A stretch of 64,000 nt of DNA from Nitrospira sp. (GCA_029194675.1 JARFXP010000001.1:1666501-1730500); one strand, 5' to 3'. Counted from the stretch's first letter, positions 18,031 to 27,032 are shown. Numbers and translations: made by a program. The notes: generated from the letters alone by a model not told the origin.

Positions 18031-18426
18031 ATGAAGAAAATCGTGATGTAGCTGGTGATCGCACTGGCCGGAACCTACGGCACCGCCGCGGTGAACCTGT
18101 CCGAATCCGGTGCAAACCGATTTCTGAACGACCTCGAGCATCTCTCGCTGTCGGCTCAGGGCAAGGAATACTGTGCACGCCTGCACGACGACCTGAAAGT
18201 TTCCACCCAGGACCACAGCGCCGATCCGCCGGCGGATTTCGAGGGCGGCCGCGACGAGTTCTGCAACTATGTGAGCGAAGCGGCGAAGGGCATGGACCTG
18301 CTCGGTGCGGGCACTCACGTGACACGCGATGATTTCACCGTCACGCGCAGCTGGCTGCACCTGTGGACGGCCCACGTCAGCTACAACGAGGACCGCATCA
18401 CTACGATGTCACGCGTGAACGTCACT
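18031..18426 (+). pseudogene. Secreted hypothetical protein, amber codon and truncation
   Basis: ATG 18031 gives MKKIVM, then TAG (18049), then LVIALAGTYGTAAVNLSESG, so the stop falls inside an otherwise good Sec signal peptide. The mature part (FLNDLEHLSLSAQGKEYC..., HDDLKVSTQDHSADPPADFE) continues to about 18426, where the frame runs into the IS91 transposase fragment. It is therefore broken at both ends. No family recognised. Its base composition matches the KAP gene, so it probably came with the island. Confidence 0.55.
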
Positions 18427-19301
18427 CTTCACAGTGGTGCTCGACGGTGTGTACTTAAACCGCGACGGCGCGGCGGTCTACGAGGCGGCGCCTCCCACGG
18501 TGGAAGAGCTTGAATTTCCACTCGCCAAGATCATCACGCGCACCATGCGCCTATTGACGCGCCTGGGGGCTCTCATTAAGGAAACCGACCAGACGTACCT
18601 CGCCGAAACGGACACCGATGGGGCGCTCAAATCCCTGCAAGCCGCCTCGTGCGCCTATCGTATTGCGCTGGGTCCGCGCGCCGGTCAAAAAGTGCTGAGC
18701 TTGCAAAGCCTGCCGAGCGTAACCAGGCCGTCCAGCCCAGAGCTGCGAGTCAACGCGCACGGCTTTAGCTTCCATGCGGCGCTGCGCTGGCGCTCCGATG
18801 AGCGCGCAGAACTCGAACAGCTCTGCCGCTATATCACCCGGCCGCCCATCGCTAACGAACGGCTCAAACGTAATCACGCCGGCCAAGTCGTGCTGCAACT
18901 GAAGAGTCCCTACAAAGACGGCACCCCCCATATGGTCATGGAGCCGCTGGAGTTCATGGAGCGTCTGGCGGCCCTGGTGCCGCGCCCGCGTTTACATCTG
19001 ATCCGCTTCCACGGCGTGCTGGCGCCCAACGCGAAGTTGCGCCGTCAAATCGTTCCCGCTCCGGCAGAGCGTGCCGCCGCGCCCCCGACCGATCACGCGT
19101 CTGCCCAGGGAGAAGCGCCGCGCATGAGCTGGGCCCGGCTGCTCAAACGGGTCTTCGACATCGACATCGAACACTGCCCGAACTGCAGCGGCGCTTTGAA
19201 GATCATCGCCGCCCCTTCGTCAGGCTCAGGACAGGCATCGAAGCTCCGCTAGTGATCGTCAAGATCCTCAGCCACCTGGGCCTACCGCATCAAACAAAGG
19301 G
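18427..19301 (+). pseudogene. IS91-family transposase, 5'-truncated and interrupted
   Basis: About 270 residues of the C-terminal half of an IS91-type transposase: VVLDGVYLNRDGAA, YRIALGPRAGQKVLSLQ, LCRYITRPPIANERLK, PRPRLHLIRFHGVLAPNAKL, and the Cys pair in IEHCPNCSGALKIIAA. The catalytic N-terminal half (HUH and tyrosines) is missing: the piece begins abruptly at about 18427 inside the island. After LKIIAA the frame is broken by a roughly 40-bp insertion containing CTTCGTCAGGCTCAGGAC, a sequence like a common dispersed repeat; the transposase then resumes as VIVKILSHLGLP in another frame. It is not functional. It is in the same orientation as the tail at 14129. Confidence 0.8.
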
Positions 19302-19768
19302 TCGCCCATCTCGAAGGCTCCGGTCAAGCGGGCACAGTCCATCGTGCCCCTCCCATTCTGCGAAGGGGGCAAGATCTCAGACGATGTCTCTCCTCGCCAT
19401 GCCGGTCACGTGACTCCGTCGCATCCCGGTTGTCTTCGTCAGTGGTGTTAGCTCTCAGCTGAGCCGCACCAGTCACCCATCAGGATCAAGGCACAGGAGC
19501 GAGCCTCATGGAGAATCGACTCCAACCCCTGGCACGTCGTGCCCCAGACCACCGTCGGTTCCCGGTCACGTCCACCGGATAGAGGCACAGGATGTCTGGC
19601 TGCCAGCGGGCTGGCGCCACCCCCGTGCTGGCTCATGACCGAGGCGTCCCAGTCCCCCACACCACAGGCAAGGGAGAAGACGGGGTGGCAACTGAAGCGA
19701 ATCGGGAGTGCGGGATCGAGCCCCAACCCCTTTGCGAGCTCCCAGTTCCACCCCTGCTCCGTTCACGG
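19302..19768. other. Region between IS91 and IS110 remnants
   Basis: About 465 bp with no gene. Part of it lies just 3' of the IS110 transposase and could be that element's non-coding end. I could not identify the terminus or a guide-RNA structure with confidence. Confidence 0.35.
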
Positions 19769-20134
19769 TCAGCCGAAGGCGCGCGCCAGATCGAACGACA
19801 CCTGCTCGCGCAACAGGTGATCACAGGTCCGCGCCAATTGATGCGCCACGGCCTTGAGCGCCACCAACGGATGCGTCCGCGCCTGCTTCCGCTGATAATA
19901 CTTCCGAATCACGCCTTCATAGCGAATGGCGAAGTGAGCCGCTTCAATAAACGCCCAGCTCAAATACTTGTTGCCGTTTTTTGTATTGCCTGCCCCTTTG
20001 CGTTTACCGTTGCTCACGTGCTCGCTGCCGACGCAGCGACAATAGGAGGCGAAGTGCCCGACGGTCGCAAACCGCCGCATGTCGCCGGCTTCCATGACCT
20101 GGGTTGTCAATAGTGGACGCCATGAATTGCCGCC

Positions 20135-21046
20135 TCACGCCGCCAGCTGTTGACGAGCCCACTGCTGGGCAAACACCGCGGGCGAGCAATTTCCCAGCCT
20201 GGAATGCCGACGCTGACGGTTATAGAAGAGCTCGATGTACTCCGTGATCTCTCGCCGAGCCTGCTCCCGTGTTTCATACCGCCGGTGGTGCACCAGCTCA
20301 TTCTTGAGCGTTCCCCAGAAACTCTCCATCGGCGCGTTATCATAGCAGTTGCCCTTCCGACTCATAGACGGGGTCAGGCCGAACTGCCGCAATTGCGCTT
20401 GATAGTCCTGGGCACAATATTGAGAGCCGCGATCAGAATGATGAATGAGCCCCGGGGCCGGGCGCTTGGTGTCGAGAGCGTTCCTGAGCGCCCCCTGCAC
20501 CAAGTCCGTCGTCATCCGCGCCCCCATCGCATGCCCAACCACCTCACATGTATACAGATCTTTGATCCCCGCCAGATACAACCACCCTTCTGCGGTGGGG
20601 ATATACGTGATGTCGGTGACCCAGGTCTCGTTCGGGCGCGTGGCGACAAACGTTTGGGCCAAGACATTCTCCGCCACCGGCAGCGAGTGCTTTGAATCCG
20701 TCGTGGTCGTGAACCAGCGCACCTGTTTGCAACGTAGTCTCAGTTTCTTGCGTAGCCGTTTGATGCGTCCGACCCCAGCGGGGAACCCATCCTCACGCAA
20801 TTCCGCTTGGAGACGTTCCGGCCCATAGGTCTGCCGGGTGCGCACATGCGCGGCCTGGATCGCCACTTCTAGGCGCGCGTTCTCCTGAGCGCGCTTCGAG
20901 GGACGGCGCGTGCGCCAGGCATAGTACCCACTTCGGGACACCTCCAGCACCCGACACAACACACTCAGGGGATACTGGGGCCGCAGCGTCCTCATGAGCG
21001 CGTACCGGGCAGCTGCGCCTTGGCAAAGTACGCGGTGGCTTTTTTT
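20135..21046 (-). CDS. IS3 OrfB, integrase-core transposase
   Basis: The DDE (rve) domain of an IS3 transposase, about 300 residues, read from the A7 slippery run at 21040-21046 by -1 frameshifting from OrfA; an internal ATG at 20995 (MRTLRPQYPL) could also serve. TWVTDITYIPTAEGWLYLA carries the first Asp, IHHSDRGSQY the second, and NAPMESFWGTLKNE the Glu. HTH_21-like sequence (SGYYAWRTRRPSKR) precedes the catalytic core. No lesion is visible, so this is the likeliest active copy in the window. Confidence 0.88.
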   Translation of the reverse strand, partial: KKSHRVLCQGAAARYALMRTLRPQYPLSVLCRVLEVSRSGYYAWRTRRPSKRAQENARLEVAIQAAHVRTRQTYGPERLQAELREDGFPAGVGRIKRLRKKLRLRCKQVRWFTTTTDSKHSLPVAENVLAQTFVATRPNETWVTDITYIPTAEGWLYLAGIKDLYTCEVVGHAMGARMTTDLVQGALRNALDTKRPAPGLIHHSDRGSQYCAQDYQAQLRQFGLTPSMSRKGNCYDNAPMESFWGTLKNELVHHRRYETREQARREITEYIELFYNRQRRHSRLGNCSPAVFAQQWARQQLAA

Positions 21047-21309
21047 AAGATGTCGCGCTCCATCCGCGCCTCGGCCAGGTCGCGCTTCAGCCGAGAGACC
21101 TCGGCCTCCAGCTCTGTCACGGGCCGTCGGCTCTCCCCCAGCGTCGCGAGCTGACCGCGCCGGGCTCGACACACCCAGTTCTCGAGCGTCTTGCCCGACA
21201 TGGCCAGGCGTCTTGCTACCTCTGGAATCGTCAACTTCTGTTCCAGGACCAGCTGCACCGCTTGCTCACGGAACTCCTTCGTATACTGCTGTCGCGGAAC
21301 TCGTTCCAT
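20992..21309 (-). CDS. IS3 OrfA, HTH DNA-binding protein
   Basis: A 105-residue OrfA: YTKEFREQAVQLVLEQ plus VARRLAMSGKTLENWVCRAR is the helix-turn-helix, followed by a leucine-zipper-like coiled coil (ELEAEVSRLKRDLAEARMER). It binds the element ends, and its ILKKA codons hold the A-rich slippery site (TTA AAA AAA G) that yields the OrfAB transposase by -1 frameshifting. Confidence 0.88.
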   Translation of the reverse strand: MERVPRQQYTKEFREQAVQLVLEQKLTIPEVARRLAMSGKTLENWVCRARRGQLATLGESRRPVTELEAEVSRLKRDLAEARMERDILKKATAYFAKAQLPGTRS

Positions 21310-21975
21310 CTCACACCTCCAGACCTCAGATCATAGGTTGAAGGCGTCCACTTTTTCGAGCCTAGCACACCAAGAGAATGGTGCCCGCCAAGATGGGGCC
21401 GATGCCGGGGACGGTCTGCAACAGCGCATAGCCGGGCTGGGTCCGCCCGGCTTCTCGGACTCGGTTCTCGATCGTACGCCCCTCGTGCTCCAGACACGCC
21501 AGGACCGCCAACAAACTCATGACTGCCTGCACCTGTTCGGGAAACGGCACGAGGGTCTGAATGTGTTCGGGGGTCAGTGCCCGGAGTCGCGGCAGAGAGA
21601 GGCGGCTCCCGGTGAGCCGCGTGAGCAGACTTTGCAGACTGAGCACCACCATGGTTTTGTGTCGGACGAGTTGACTGCGTTTGCGGAGCAGATCTCGGAT
21701 GGCCCGTTCTGCCTTGGGATCAATATAGCCGGTGGGAAGGATGCCCAGGCGGAGCAGGTGGGCTAACCACTGCGCATCGTGCTGATCGTCAACGTGCTTG
21801 AGCCCACTACACTGTGGAAGCGCGGGCGCATGGGCCAAGTGCACGCGGTAGCCGGCGTCCATGAGGCCATCAACCAACCAGTACCAATTATAAGTGGATT
21901 CGACCGCCGCACCCTGGACCGTAGCTCGATACGGCTCCAGCGTCGCGAGGATCACCGGCAGGCGACTGGGACAAG

Positions 21976-22677
21976 ATGGACAAGACACAACAGGACGCTC
22001 GCCTACAGAGTCATTGGGGCTATTGGGGGATCGAAGGGCCTAAACATTGGGCCATGTTGAGCCCGCAATATATGACGTGCGAAGCCGGCTCTGAGCAATC
22101 GCCCATCAATATCCACGCGCCTCACCATTCCAATACGCAAGAAACGCTGGCGTTCGATTACAAACCGACTCCTGTTCACGTCGCCAACAACGGTCATACC
22201 ATCCAAGTGGACTATAAATCGTACAGCGTGCTGCATGTGAACGACCGGACTTACCGCCTTCGGCAGTTTCATTTTCATGACCCCAGTGAACACGAGATTG
22301 AGGGAGTCCGTTACCCGATGGAGCTTCATCTCGTGCACCAGGATCCTAGGGGGCATATCGTCGTGGTCAGTGTCTTTCTGGAGCTCGGTGCCGCAAATCC
22401 TTGGATCGCCAATATCTGGAACTGGATGCCTAAAACGACGACCAAGGTGTTCACACCGCTCTTCATAAACGTCGCAGAGATTCTCCCGTCAAATACTCAC
22501 CATTATACGTACAAGGGTTCCTTAACCACACCGCCTTGTACCGAGGGAGTGCAGTGGATTCTGCTGGAAAAACCCGTTCAGATATCTGCCGATCAACAGA
22601 AGCGGTTGGCGGACATTGTCGGAGAGAATGCTCGACCGGTGCAATCCATCCATGGACGGGACGTGGAGGAGTATTAG
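21976..22677 (+). CDS. Alpha-carbonic anhydrase lacking a signal peptide
   Basis: A 233-residue alpha-class carbonic anhydrase, hydrating CO2 to bicarbonate at a zinc site. HWGYWGIEGPKHW is the conserved N-terminal motif, QSPINI follows, and the zinc histidines lie in LRQFHFHDPSEHE and MELHLVH. SLTTPPCTEGVQWILL is the substrate-pocket segment with the Thr. Bacterial alpha enzymes are normally exported, but only about 13 residues precede the HWGY motif, and the ATG lies 9 bp from the truncated edge of the IS110 remnant. The signal peptide and promoter were probably lost to that event; cytoplasmic or no expression is the inference. Confidence 0.85.
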   Translation: MDKTQQDARLQSHWGYWGIEGPKHWAMLSPQYMTCEAGSEQSPINIHAPHHSNTQETLAFDYKPTPVHVANNGHTIQVDYKSYSVLHVNDRTYRLRQFHFHDPSEHEIEGVRYPMELHLVHQDPRGHIVVVSVFLELGAANPWIANIWNWMPKTTTKVFTPLFINVAEILPSNTHHYTYKGSLTTPPCTEGVQWILLEKPVQISADQQKRLADIVGENARPVQSIHGRDVEEY

Positions 22678-22797
22678 CATGAATCCCCAGTCATCGGATG
22701 ACGTGAATCAGGCTCGGATCACCCCTGTTCGGCATCATGTGCTAGGCTCGAAAAAGTGGACGCCTTCAACCTATGATCTGAGGTCTGGAGGTGTGAG

Positions 22798-23115
22798 ATG
22801 GAACGAGTTCCGCGACAGCAGTATACGAAGGAGTTCCGTGAGCAAGCGGTGCAGCTGGTCCTGGAACAGAAGTTGACGATTCCAGAGGTAGCAAGACGCC
22901 TGGCCATGTCGGGCAAGACGCTCGAGAACTGGGTGTGTCGAGCCCGGCGCGGTCAGCTCGCGACGCTGGGGGAGAGCCGACGGCCCGTGACAGAGCTGGA
23001 GGCCGAGGTCTCTCGGCTGAAGCGCGACCTGGCCGAGGCGCGGATGGAGCGCGACATCTTAAAAAAAGCCACCGCGTACTTTGCCAAGGCGCAGCTGCCC
23101 GGTACGCGCTCATGA
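22798..23115 (+). CDS. IS3 OrfA (copy 2)
   Basis: Identical in protein sequence to the OrfA of copy 1 (105 residues, HTH plus coiled coil), with the A7 slippery run at 23061-23067. Intact. Confidence 0.85.
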   Translation: MERVPRQQYTKEFREQAVQLVLEQKLTIPEVARRLAMSGKTLENWVCRARRGQLATLGESRRPVTELEAEVSRLKRDLAEARMERDILKKATAYFAKAQLPGTRS

Positions 23116-23971
23116 GGACGCTGCGGCCCCAGTATCCCCTGAGTGTGTTGTGTCGGGTGCTGGAGGTGTCCCGAAGTGGGTACTATGCCTGGCGCACGCG
23201 CCGTCCCTCGAAGCGCGCTCAGGAGAACGCGCGCCTAGAAGTGGCGATCCAGGCCGCGCATGTGCGCACCCGGCAGACCTATGGGCCGGAACGTCTCCAA
23301 GCGGAATTGCGTGAGGATGGGTTCCCCGCTGGGGTCGGACGCATCAAACGGCTACGCAAGAAACTGAGACTACGTTGCAAACAGGTGCGCTGGTTCACGA
23401 CCACGACGGATTCAAAGCACTCGCTGCCGGTGGCGGAGAATGTCTTGGCCCAAACGTTTGTCGCCACGCGCCCGAACGAGACCTGGGTCACCGACATCAC
23501 GTATATCCCCACCGCAGAAGGGTGGTTGTATCTGGCGGGGATCAAAGATCTGTATACATGTGAGGTGGTTGGGCATGCGAGGGGGCGCGGATGACGACGG
23601 ACTTGGTGCAGGGGGCGCTCAGGAACGCTCTCGACACCAAGCGCCCGGCCCCGGGGCTCATTCATCATTCTGATCGCGGCTCTCAATATTGTGCCCAGGA
23701 CTATCAAGCGCAATTGCGGCAGTTCGGCCTGACCCCGTCTATGAGTCGGAAGGGCAACTGCTATGATAACGCGCCGATGGAGAGTTTCTGGGGAACGCTC
23801 AAGAATGAGCTGGTGCACCACCGGCGGTATGAAACACGGGAGCAGGCTCGGCGAGAGATCACGGAGTACATCGAGTTCTTCTATAACCGTCAGCGTCGGC
23901 ATTCCAGGCTGGGAAATTGCTCGCCCGCGGTGTTTGCCCAGCAGTGGGCTCGTCAACAGCTGGCGGCGTGA
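23061..23971 (+). pseudogene. IS3 OrfB (copy 2), frameshifted
   Basis: Same transposase as copy 1, but near 23580 the T of GCATGCGATGGGG is missing (GCATGCGAGGGG), so the frame breaks after YTCEVVGHA, and the rest (MTTDLVQGALRNAL onward, including the second Asp and the Glu) is in another frame. It is unlikely to be active, though OrfAB from copy 1 could act on its ends. Confidence 0.82.
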
Positions 23972-24046
23972 GGCGGCAACTCATGGCGTCCACTATTGAC
24001 AACCCAGGTCATCACGACGCTTGATAACGGTTTCAGGGAGGACATC

Positions 24047-25609
24047 ATGACGCTGTCCATGCCTGTTCGGCGCTCGACTCTGCACCCTTGTGTTGGCAGC
24101 CGGCCTATCGGCCGGCTGTCACGGGGCCTAATGACCATACCCCTTCTCTGCGGAATGTTTGCTTGTCAGTTCCCTCATCACGGGGTGGAAGGGGCGCGCA
24201 TCAATGACAAAGCCAAAGCGCAGACTGTGACATTCGGCGGCGGCCCGCACAGGCAGTCACCTTCCGGACAGATTCTGCAGGCCCGCGAGGTCGATCCGCA
24301 GAAAGAAGCGGAGCTGCTGACCCCGCCGTTCACACTGGAGAAGTTGGGCAATCTGGCGCTTCGGTTCAATCCCACCCTCGCCCAAGCGGTCGGGCATGTG
24401 GAGGCGGAAGAAGCCAAGGTGTTGCAGGCCGGGCTCTACCCCAATCCGATCCTGGGTTTTTCAGGCGTGCAGTTCTTTCTTCCTTCCGGCGGCCCCATCT
24501 TCATCGGCGGCTACGCGCAACAAACGTTCATCTCCGGGGGCAAGCTGCGCCTGAGCCGCGAGAAGTTCTTGATGCGCGCCTCGTTGGCGGAAATCGAGGC
24601 ACTCGAGCAGATGTTCAGGGTGACTAACAGCATGCGGATCAACTATTTCACCGTGCTCGGCGCGCAACGCATCTTGCAGATCCAGAAGGAGCGCCTTCAA
24701 TGGGCGCAGGATCAGCTCGTCATGGCGCAGGGAAGGTTCAACAAAGGCGTTGTCGATGGCGCCGTTGTCCAGCACCTTCAGATCGTCCTGCAGGAACGGG
24801 AGTGGAAGGTCCTGGAAGCGGAAAACAGCCTGCGCATGCATTGGGAGAATCTCGTGACCAGCATCGGGAAGCTGCTCCCCCTAAGCCCGCTGGAAGACAA
24901 CCTCGAAGCAGACCTGACGCCGCCGCTCGAATTCGACAAGGAACTGGAGCGGATGCTCGACGCAAGTCCCGAGCTGGCGCATGCGGAGCTCTTCGTGAAG
25001 TTCGATCACATCAAGGTCCAGCGGGAACAGGTCGAGCCGATCCCTAACCTCACGATCGTCGCGGGCGGCGGCGTGAACCACGAAGGGGCCCCCCGAGCGG
25101 GACCTGGGCCCTGGAATGTGGCTAATGTGGATGTGTCCATCAACCTGCCGATCTTCGACCGGAACCAGGGCACGATTCAGCAAGCCAAGGCGGCTCTCAA
25201 GAATGCACAGTACGAAATCACACGCATGCAATTGGATTTGCGGCGCCGGCTGGCTGATGCATTCGGGATGTATCTGACCTCGCTGCAGTACGTGCGGGCT
25301 CTGCAGAGCGCCATTCTCCCGCAGGCCGAAACACGCTACACCGCCCAGCTCAAAAGCTATCAAGAGAATCGGGCGAACTGGCGAGCGGTGCTGGAGGCGC
25401 AGGACGAGCTCTTCGCGCAAAGACAGAACCATGTCGTGCGTCTGGTGCAACTGCACATCCCCCGCGTGTTGATCAAGGGGTTTCTCTTGAGCGGTGGGCC
25501 GCCGCCCGTCGGCTTGCCCGGAGATCCCTTCCGGAACGCCAATGGCTTGACGCCGGCCCCGGCTCCCGACATCCCGGGCCATATCACCGCGACGCCGAAG
25601 CCGCGTTAA
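24047..25609 (+). CDS. TolC/CzcC-type outer-membrane efflux protein
   Basis: A 520-residue outer-membrane factor. An N-terminal signal region (LMTIPLLCGMFACQ) is followed by two OEP halves: LGNLALRFNPTLAQAVGHVEAEEA near residue 100, then alpha-helical barrel segments, and VDVSINLPIFDRNQGTIQQAKAALKNAQYE near residue 370, the signature of the CzcC/CusC-like branch. It would form a channel for a heavy-metal or multidrug RND pump, but no pump gene is adjacent here. ATG 24047 follows GGGAGG by about 6 bases. It may have been in an operon with the carbonic anhydrase before IS3 copy 2 inserted. Confidence 0.82.
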   Translation: MTLSMPVRRSTLHPCVGSRPIGRLSRGLMTIPLLCGMFACQFPHHGVEGARINDKAKAQTVTFGGGPHRQSPSGQILQAREVDPQKEAELLTPPFTLEKLGNLALRFNPTLAQAVGHVEAEEAKVLQAGLYPNPILGFSGVQFFLPSGGPIFIGGYAQQTFISGGKLRLSREKFLMRASLAEIEALEQMFRVTNSMRINYFTVLGAQRILQIQKERLQWAQDQLVMAQGRFNKGVVDGAVVQHLQIVLQEREWKVLEAENSLRMHWENLVTSIGKLLPLSPLEDNLEADLTPPLEFDKELERMLDASPELAHAELFVKFDHIKVQREQVEPIPNLTIVAGGGVNHEGAPRAGPGPWNVANVDVSINLPIFDRNQGTIQQAKAALKNAQYEITRMQLDLRRRLADAFGMYLTSLQYVRALQSAILPQAETRYTAQLKSYQENRANWRAVLEAQDELFAQRQNHVVRLVQLHIPRVLIKGFLLSGGPPPVGLPGDPFRNANGLTPAPAPDIPGHITATPKPR

Positions 25610-25683
25610 AAAATGAAATAGGTCAAACAGTCGACACCGACTCTCTGCGGTGCCATCGAAGATGTAGCCAAGGAGAACATGCC

Positions 25684-26676
25684 ATGAGAATTCTCGATGA
25701 CCCAAGCCACTGTCATCCTGATCCGTCCGCGGTACTCGAACAGCGAATGGTCGACATGCAGGTGGAACGGTGGAGCGGCTCCGATGTGTTGCACGACCAA
25801 GATCTGTTGGCGGTCGAAGAGGCGCTCGAGATTCGTCTTGTGTACGGTGCTACACACCGGCGCACACGTAAGACGATCTCCGTGACGATGCGGACTCCGG
25901 GCAACGATCTGGACTTGGCTGTCGGATTTCTCTTAGCCGAAGGCCTCATCCGTTGCCCCGAGGACGTTCAAACAATGCAGCACTGCGGCCCTCCCGCGGG
26001 ATCGCTCCGGCTCAGGAACGTCGTGCTCGTCGAACTGCGGTCCGAGGCGAAGATTGACCCGACCGGTCTGGAACGACATTTCCTCTCTACGTCAAGCTGT
26101 GGTGTCTGCGGAAAGGCTTCGATCGAGGCCCTGCCGCCCTTGCGCCGAACCCGATTATCGGATGGTTTCGTCGTGGCTGCTTCCATCATCCACGACCTCC
26201 CCGACATGCTGCGTCACTCGCAGATGGTATTCGATTCTACCGGAGGCTTGCATGCAGCCGCGCTCTTTGACCGGTACGGACGGCTGCACGATGTGAAAGA
26301 AGATGTCGGGCGGCATAACGCTCTCGACAAACTGGTAGGCCGGCAGTTTCTCGATGGCATGGTCCCCTTGTATGACCGAGTGCTCCTCGTGAGCGGACGC
26401 GTGGGCTATGAACTGGTCCAAAAGGCGATCGCAGCCGGCATTCCGATCCTGGCCGCCGTCGGCGCTCCGTCGAGCCTCGCAGTAGATCTTGCGAAGGATG
26501 CCAATATGACGCTGGTCGGCTTCGTGCGGGATGGTCGCTTCAACATCTACAGCGCCTCTCAACGAATCTGTGACATCAACGAATCTGCAACAGGACTGGT
26601 GACAGCTGACAACCTTCTCACCTCAGGGGTGAACTCTGAGCGCAGAAAAATTCCCGATGTCCCAGAGGACCAATAG
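25684..26676 (+). CDS. fdhD: Formate dehydrogenase accessory sulfurtransferase FdhD
   Basis: A 330-residue FdhD. STSSCGVCGKASIEAL near residue 138 holds the CxxC pair that carries sulfur from a cysteine desulfurase to the molybdenum cofactor, needed to activate formate dehydrogenases. FDSTGGLHAAALFD, EDVGRHNALDKLVG and SGRVGYELVQKA are the family's conserved blocks. It acts in the cytoplasm. The ribosome-binding site AAGGAG precedes ATG 25684. Its likely client, the molybdopterin oxidoreductase at 28619, lies downstream, separated by a triheme cytochrome and a second partial fdhD. Confidence 0.93.
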   Translation: MRILDDPSHCHPDPSAVLEQRMVDMQVERWSGSDVLHDQDLLAVEEALEIRLVYGATHRRTRKTISVTMRTPGNDLDLAVGFLLAEGLIRCPEDVQTMQHCGPPAGSLRLRNVVLVELRSEAKIDPTGLERHFLSTSSCGVCGKASIEALPPLRRTRLSDGFVVAASIIHDLPDMLRHSQMVFDSTGGLHAAALFDRYGRLHDVKEDVGRHNALDKLVGRQFLDGMVPLYDRVLLVSGRVGYELVQKAIAAGIPILAAVGAPSSLAVDLAKDANMTLVGFVRDGRFNIYSASQRICDINESATGLVTADNLLTSGVNSERRKIPDVPEDQ

Positions 26677-26688
26677 AAACGGCACACC

Positions 26689-26880
26689 ATGGCGAACTAT
26701 CAGCAAAAGACCGGGACTCGAATTCCTCAATGTCCGAGCATGGGAGGCGGTCCTTTGAGTTGTTCGTGTGAGATGTCTGCTGATCGCCAATCAGCGGTCC
26801 TGAAGAACTTCCGAACGAAATCAATGCGTAATGGGACTGATCAAGGTGGAAGAAGTAAATTGAAGTCATCATCACCCTGA
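26689..26880 (+). CDS. Doubtful 63-residue ORF
   Basis: An ATG frame right after fdhD (MANYQQKTGTRIPQCPSMGG...). There is no clear ribosome-binding site and no recognisable family; it spans a small GCTGAT/ATCAGC hairpin near 26777. Treated as a possible but weak gene. Confidence 0.2.
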   Translation: MANYQQKTGTRIPQCPSMGGGPLSCSCEMSADRQSAVLKNFRTKSMRNGTDQGGRSKLKSSSP

Positions 26881-27032
26881 AGTCGAATGATCCAGTCGTC
26901 GGCTATAACCAATGGCCAAAATGTAAGACATGACGGGTACTCTCTACCCCATGCTCAAGGTCTTGCAATCATACATTGGGACCTTGTCGGTATGGATACC
27001 CACCGTGGAACCGGAGAGGAGAACAAACAAAC

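Larger units (their letters stand above)
20095..21369 (-). mobile_element. IS3-family insertion sequence, copy 1
   Basis: A 1275-bp element with TG...CA termini. The outer ends form a 27-bp imperfect inverted repeat whose inner 10 bases (AGTGGACGCC) match exactly. It is flanked by a 3-bp CCA duplication (20092-20094 and 21370-21372), as usual for IS3, and sits inside an IS110 transposase. It encodes OrfA and OrfB on the minus strand. The copy looks intact. Confidence 0.9.
19769..21967 (-). pseudogene. IS110-family transposase, split by IS3 and 5'-truncated
   Basis: The C-terminal part (19769-20094, GDMRRFATVGHFASYCRCVG, the transposase_20 domain with its serine region) and the N-terminal part (21370-21967, LPVILATLEPYRATVQGAAVE and DDQHDAQWLAHLLRLG) are one gene. 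Removing 20095-21369 and one CCA duplication joins them perfectly as PGIGPILAGTILLEAGDMRRF. The 5' end is also gone: the first ~30 residues, with the first acidic residue of the DEDD site, are absent at about 21967, where the sequence meets the carbonic anhydrase gene. It cannot encode an active enzyme. Confidence 0.85.
22738..24011 (+). mobile_element. IS3-family insertion sequence, copy 2
   Basis: A 1274-bp near-identical copy of 20095-21369 in the opposite orientation. It has its own 3-bp TCA duplication (22735-22737 and 24012-24014), so it inserted independently. One base is missing compared with copy 1, which frameshifts OrfB. The inverted pair flanks the carbonic anhydrase gene and could support inversion by recombination. 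Confidence 0.9.
22679..24024 (+). pseudogene. 22-codon ORF split by IS3 copy 2
   Basis: ATG 22679 follows the carbonic anhydrase stop by 1 bp. Removing the IS and one TCA duplication restores MNPQSSDDVNQARITPVRHH then DA and TGA at 24022. The real ribosome-binding site for the next gene (GGGAGG) lies just beyond. It may be a tiny protein or spacer; it shows the carbonic anhydrase and efflux genes were once adjacent. Confidence 0.35.

Noticed and set aside
20095-24011. Composite transposon made of IS3 copies 1 and 2
   Set aside because: Each copy has its own 3-bp target duplication, showing separate insertions.
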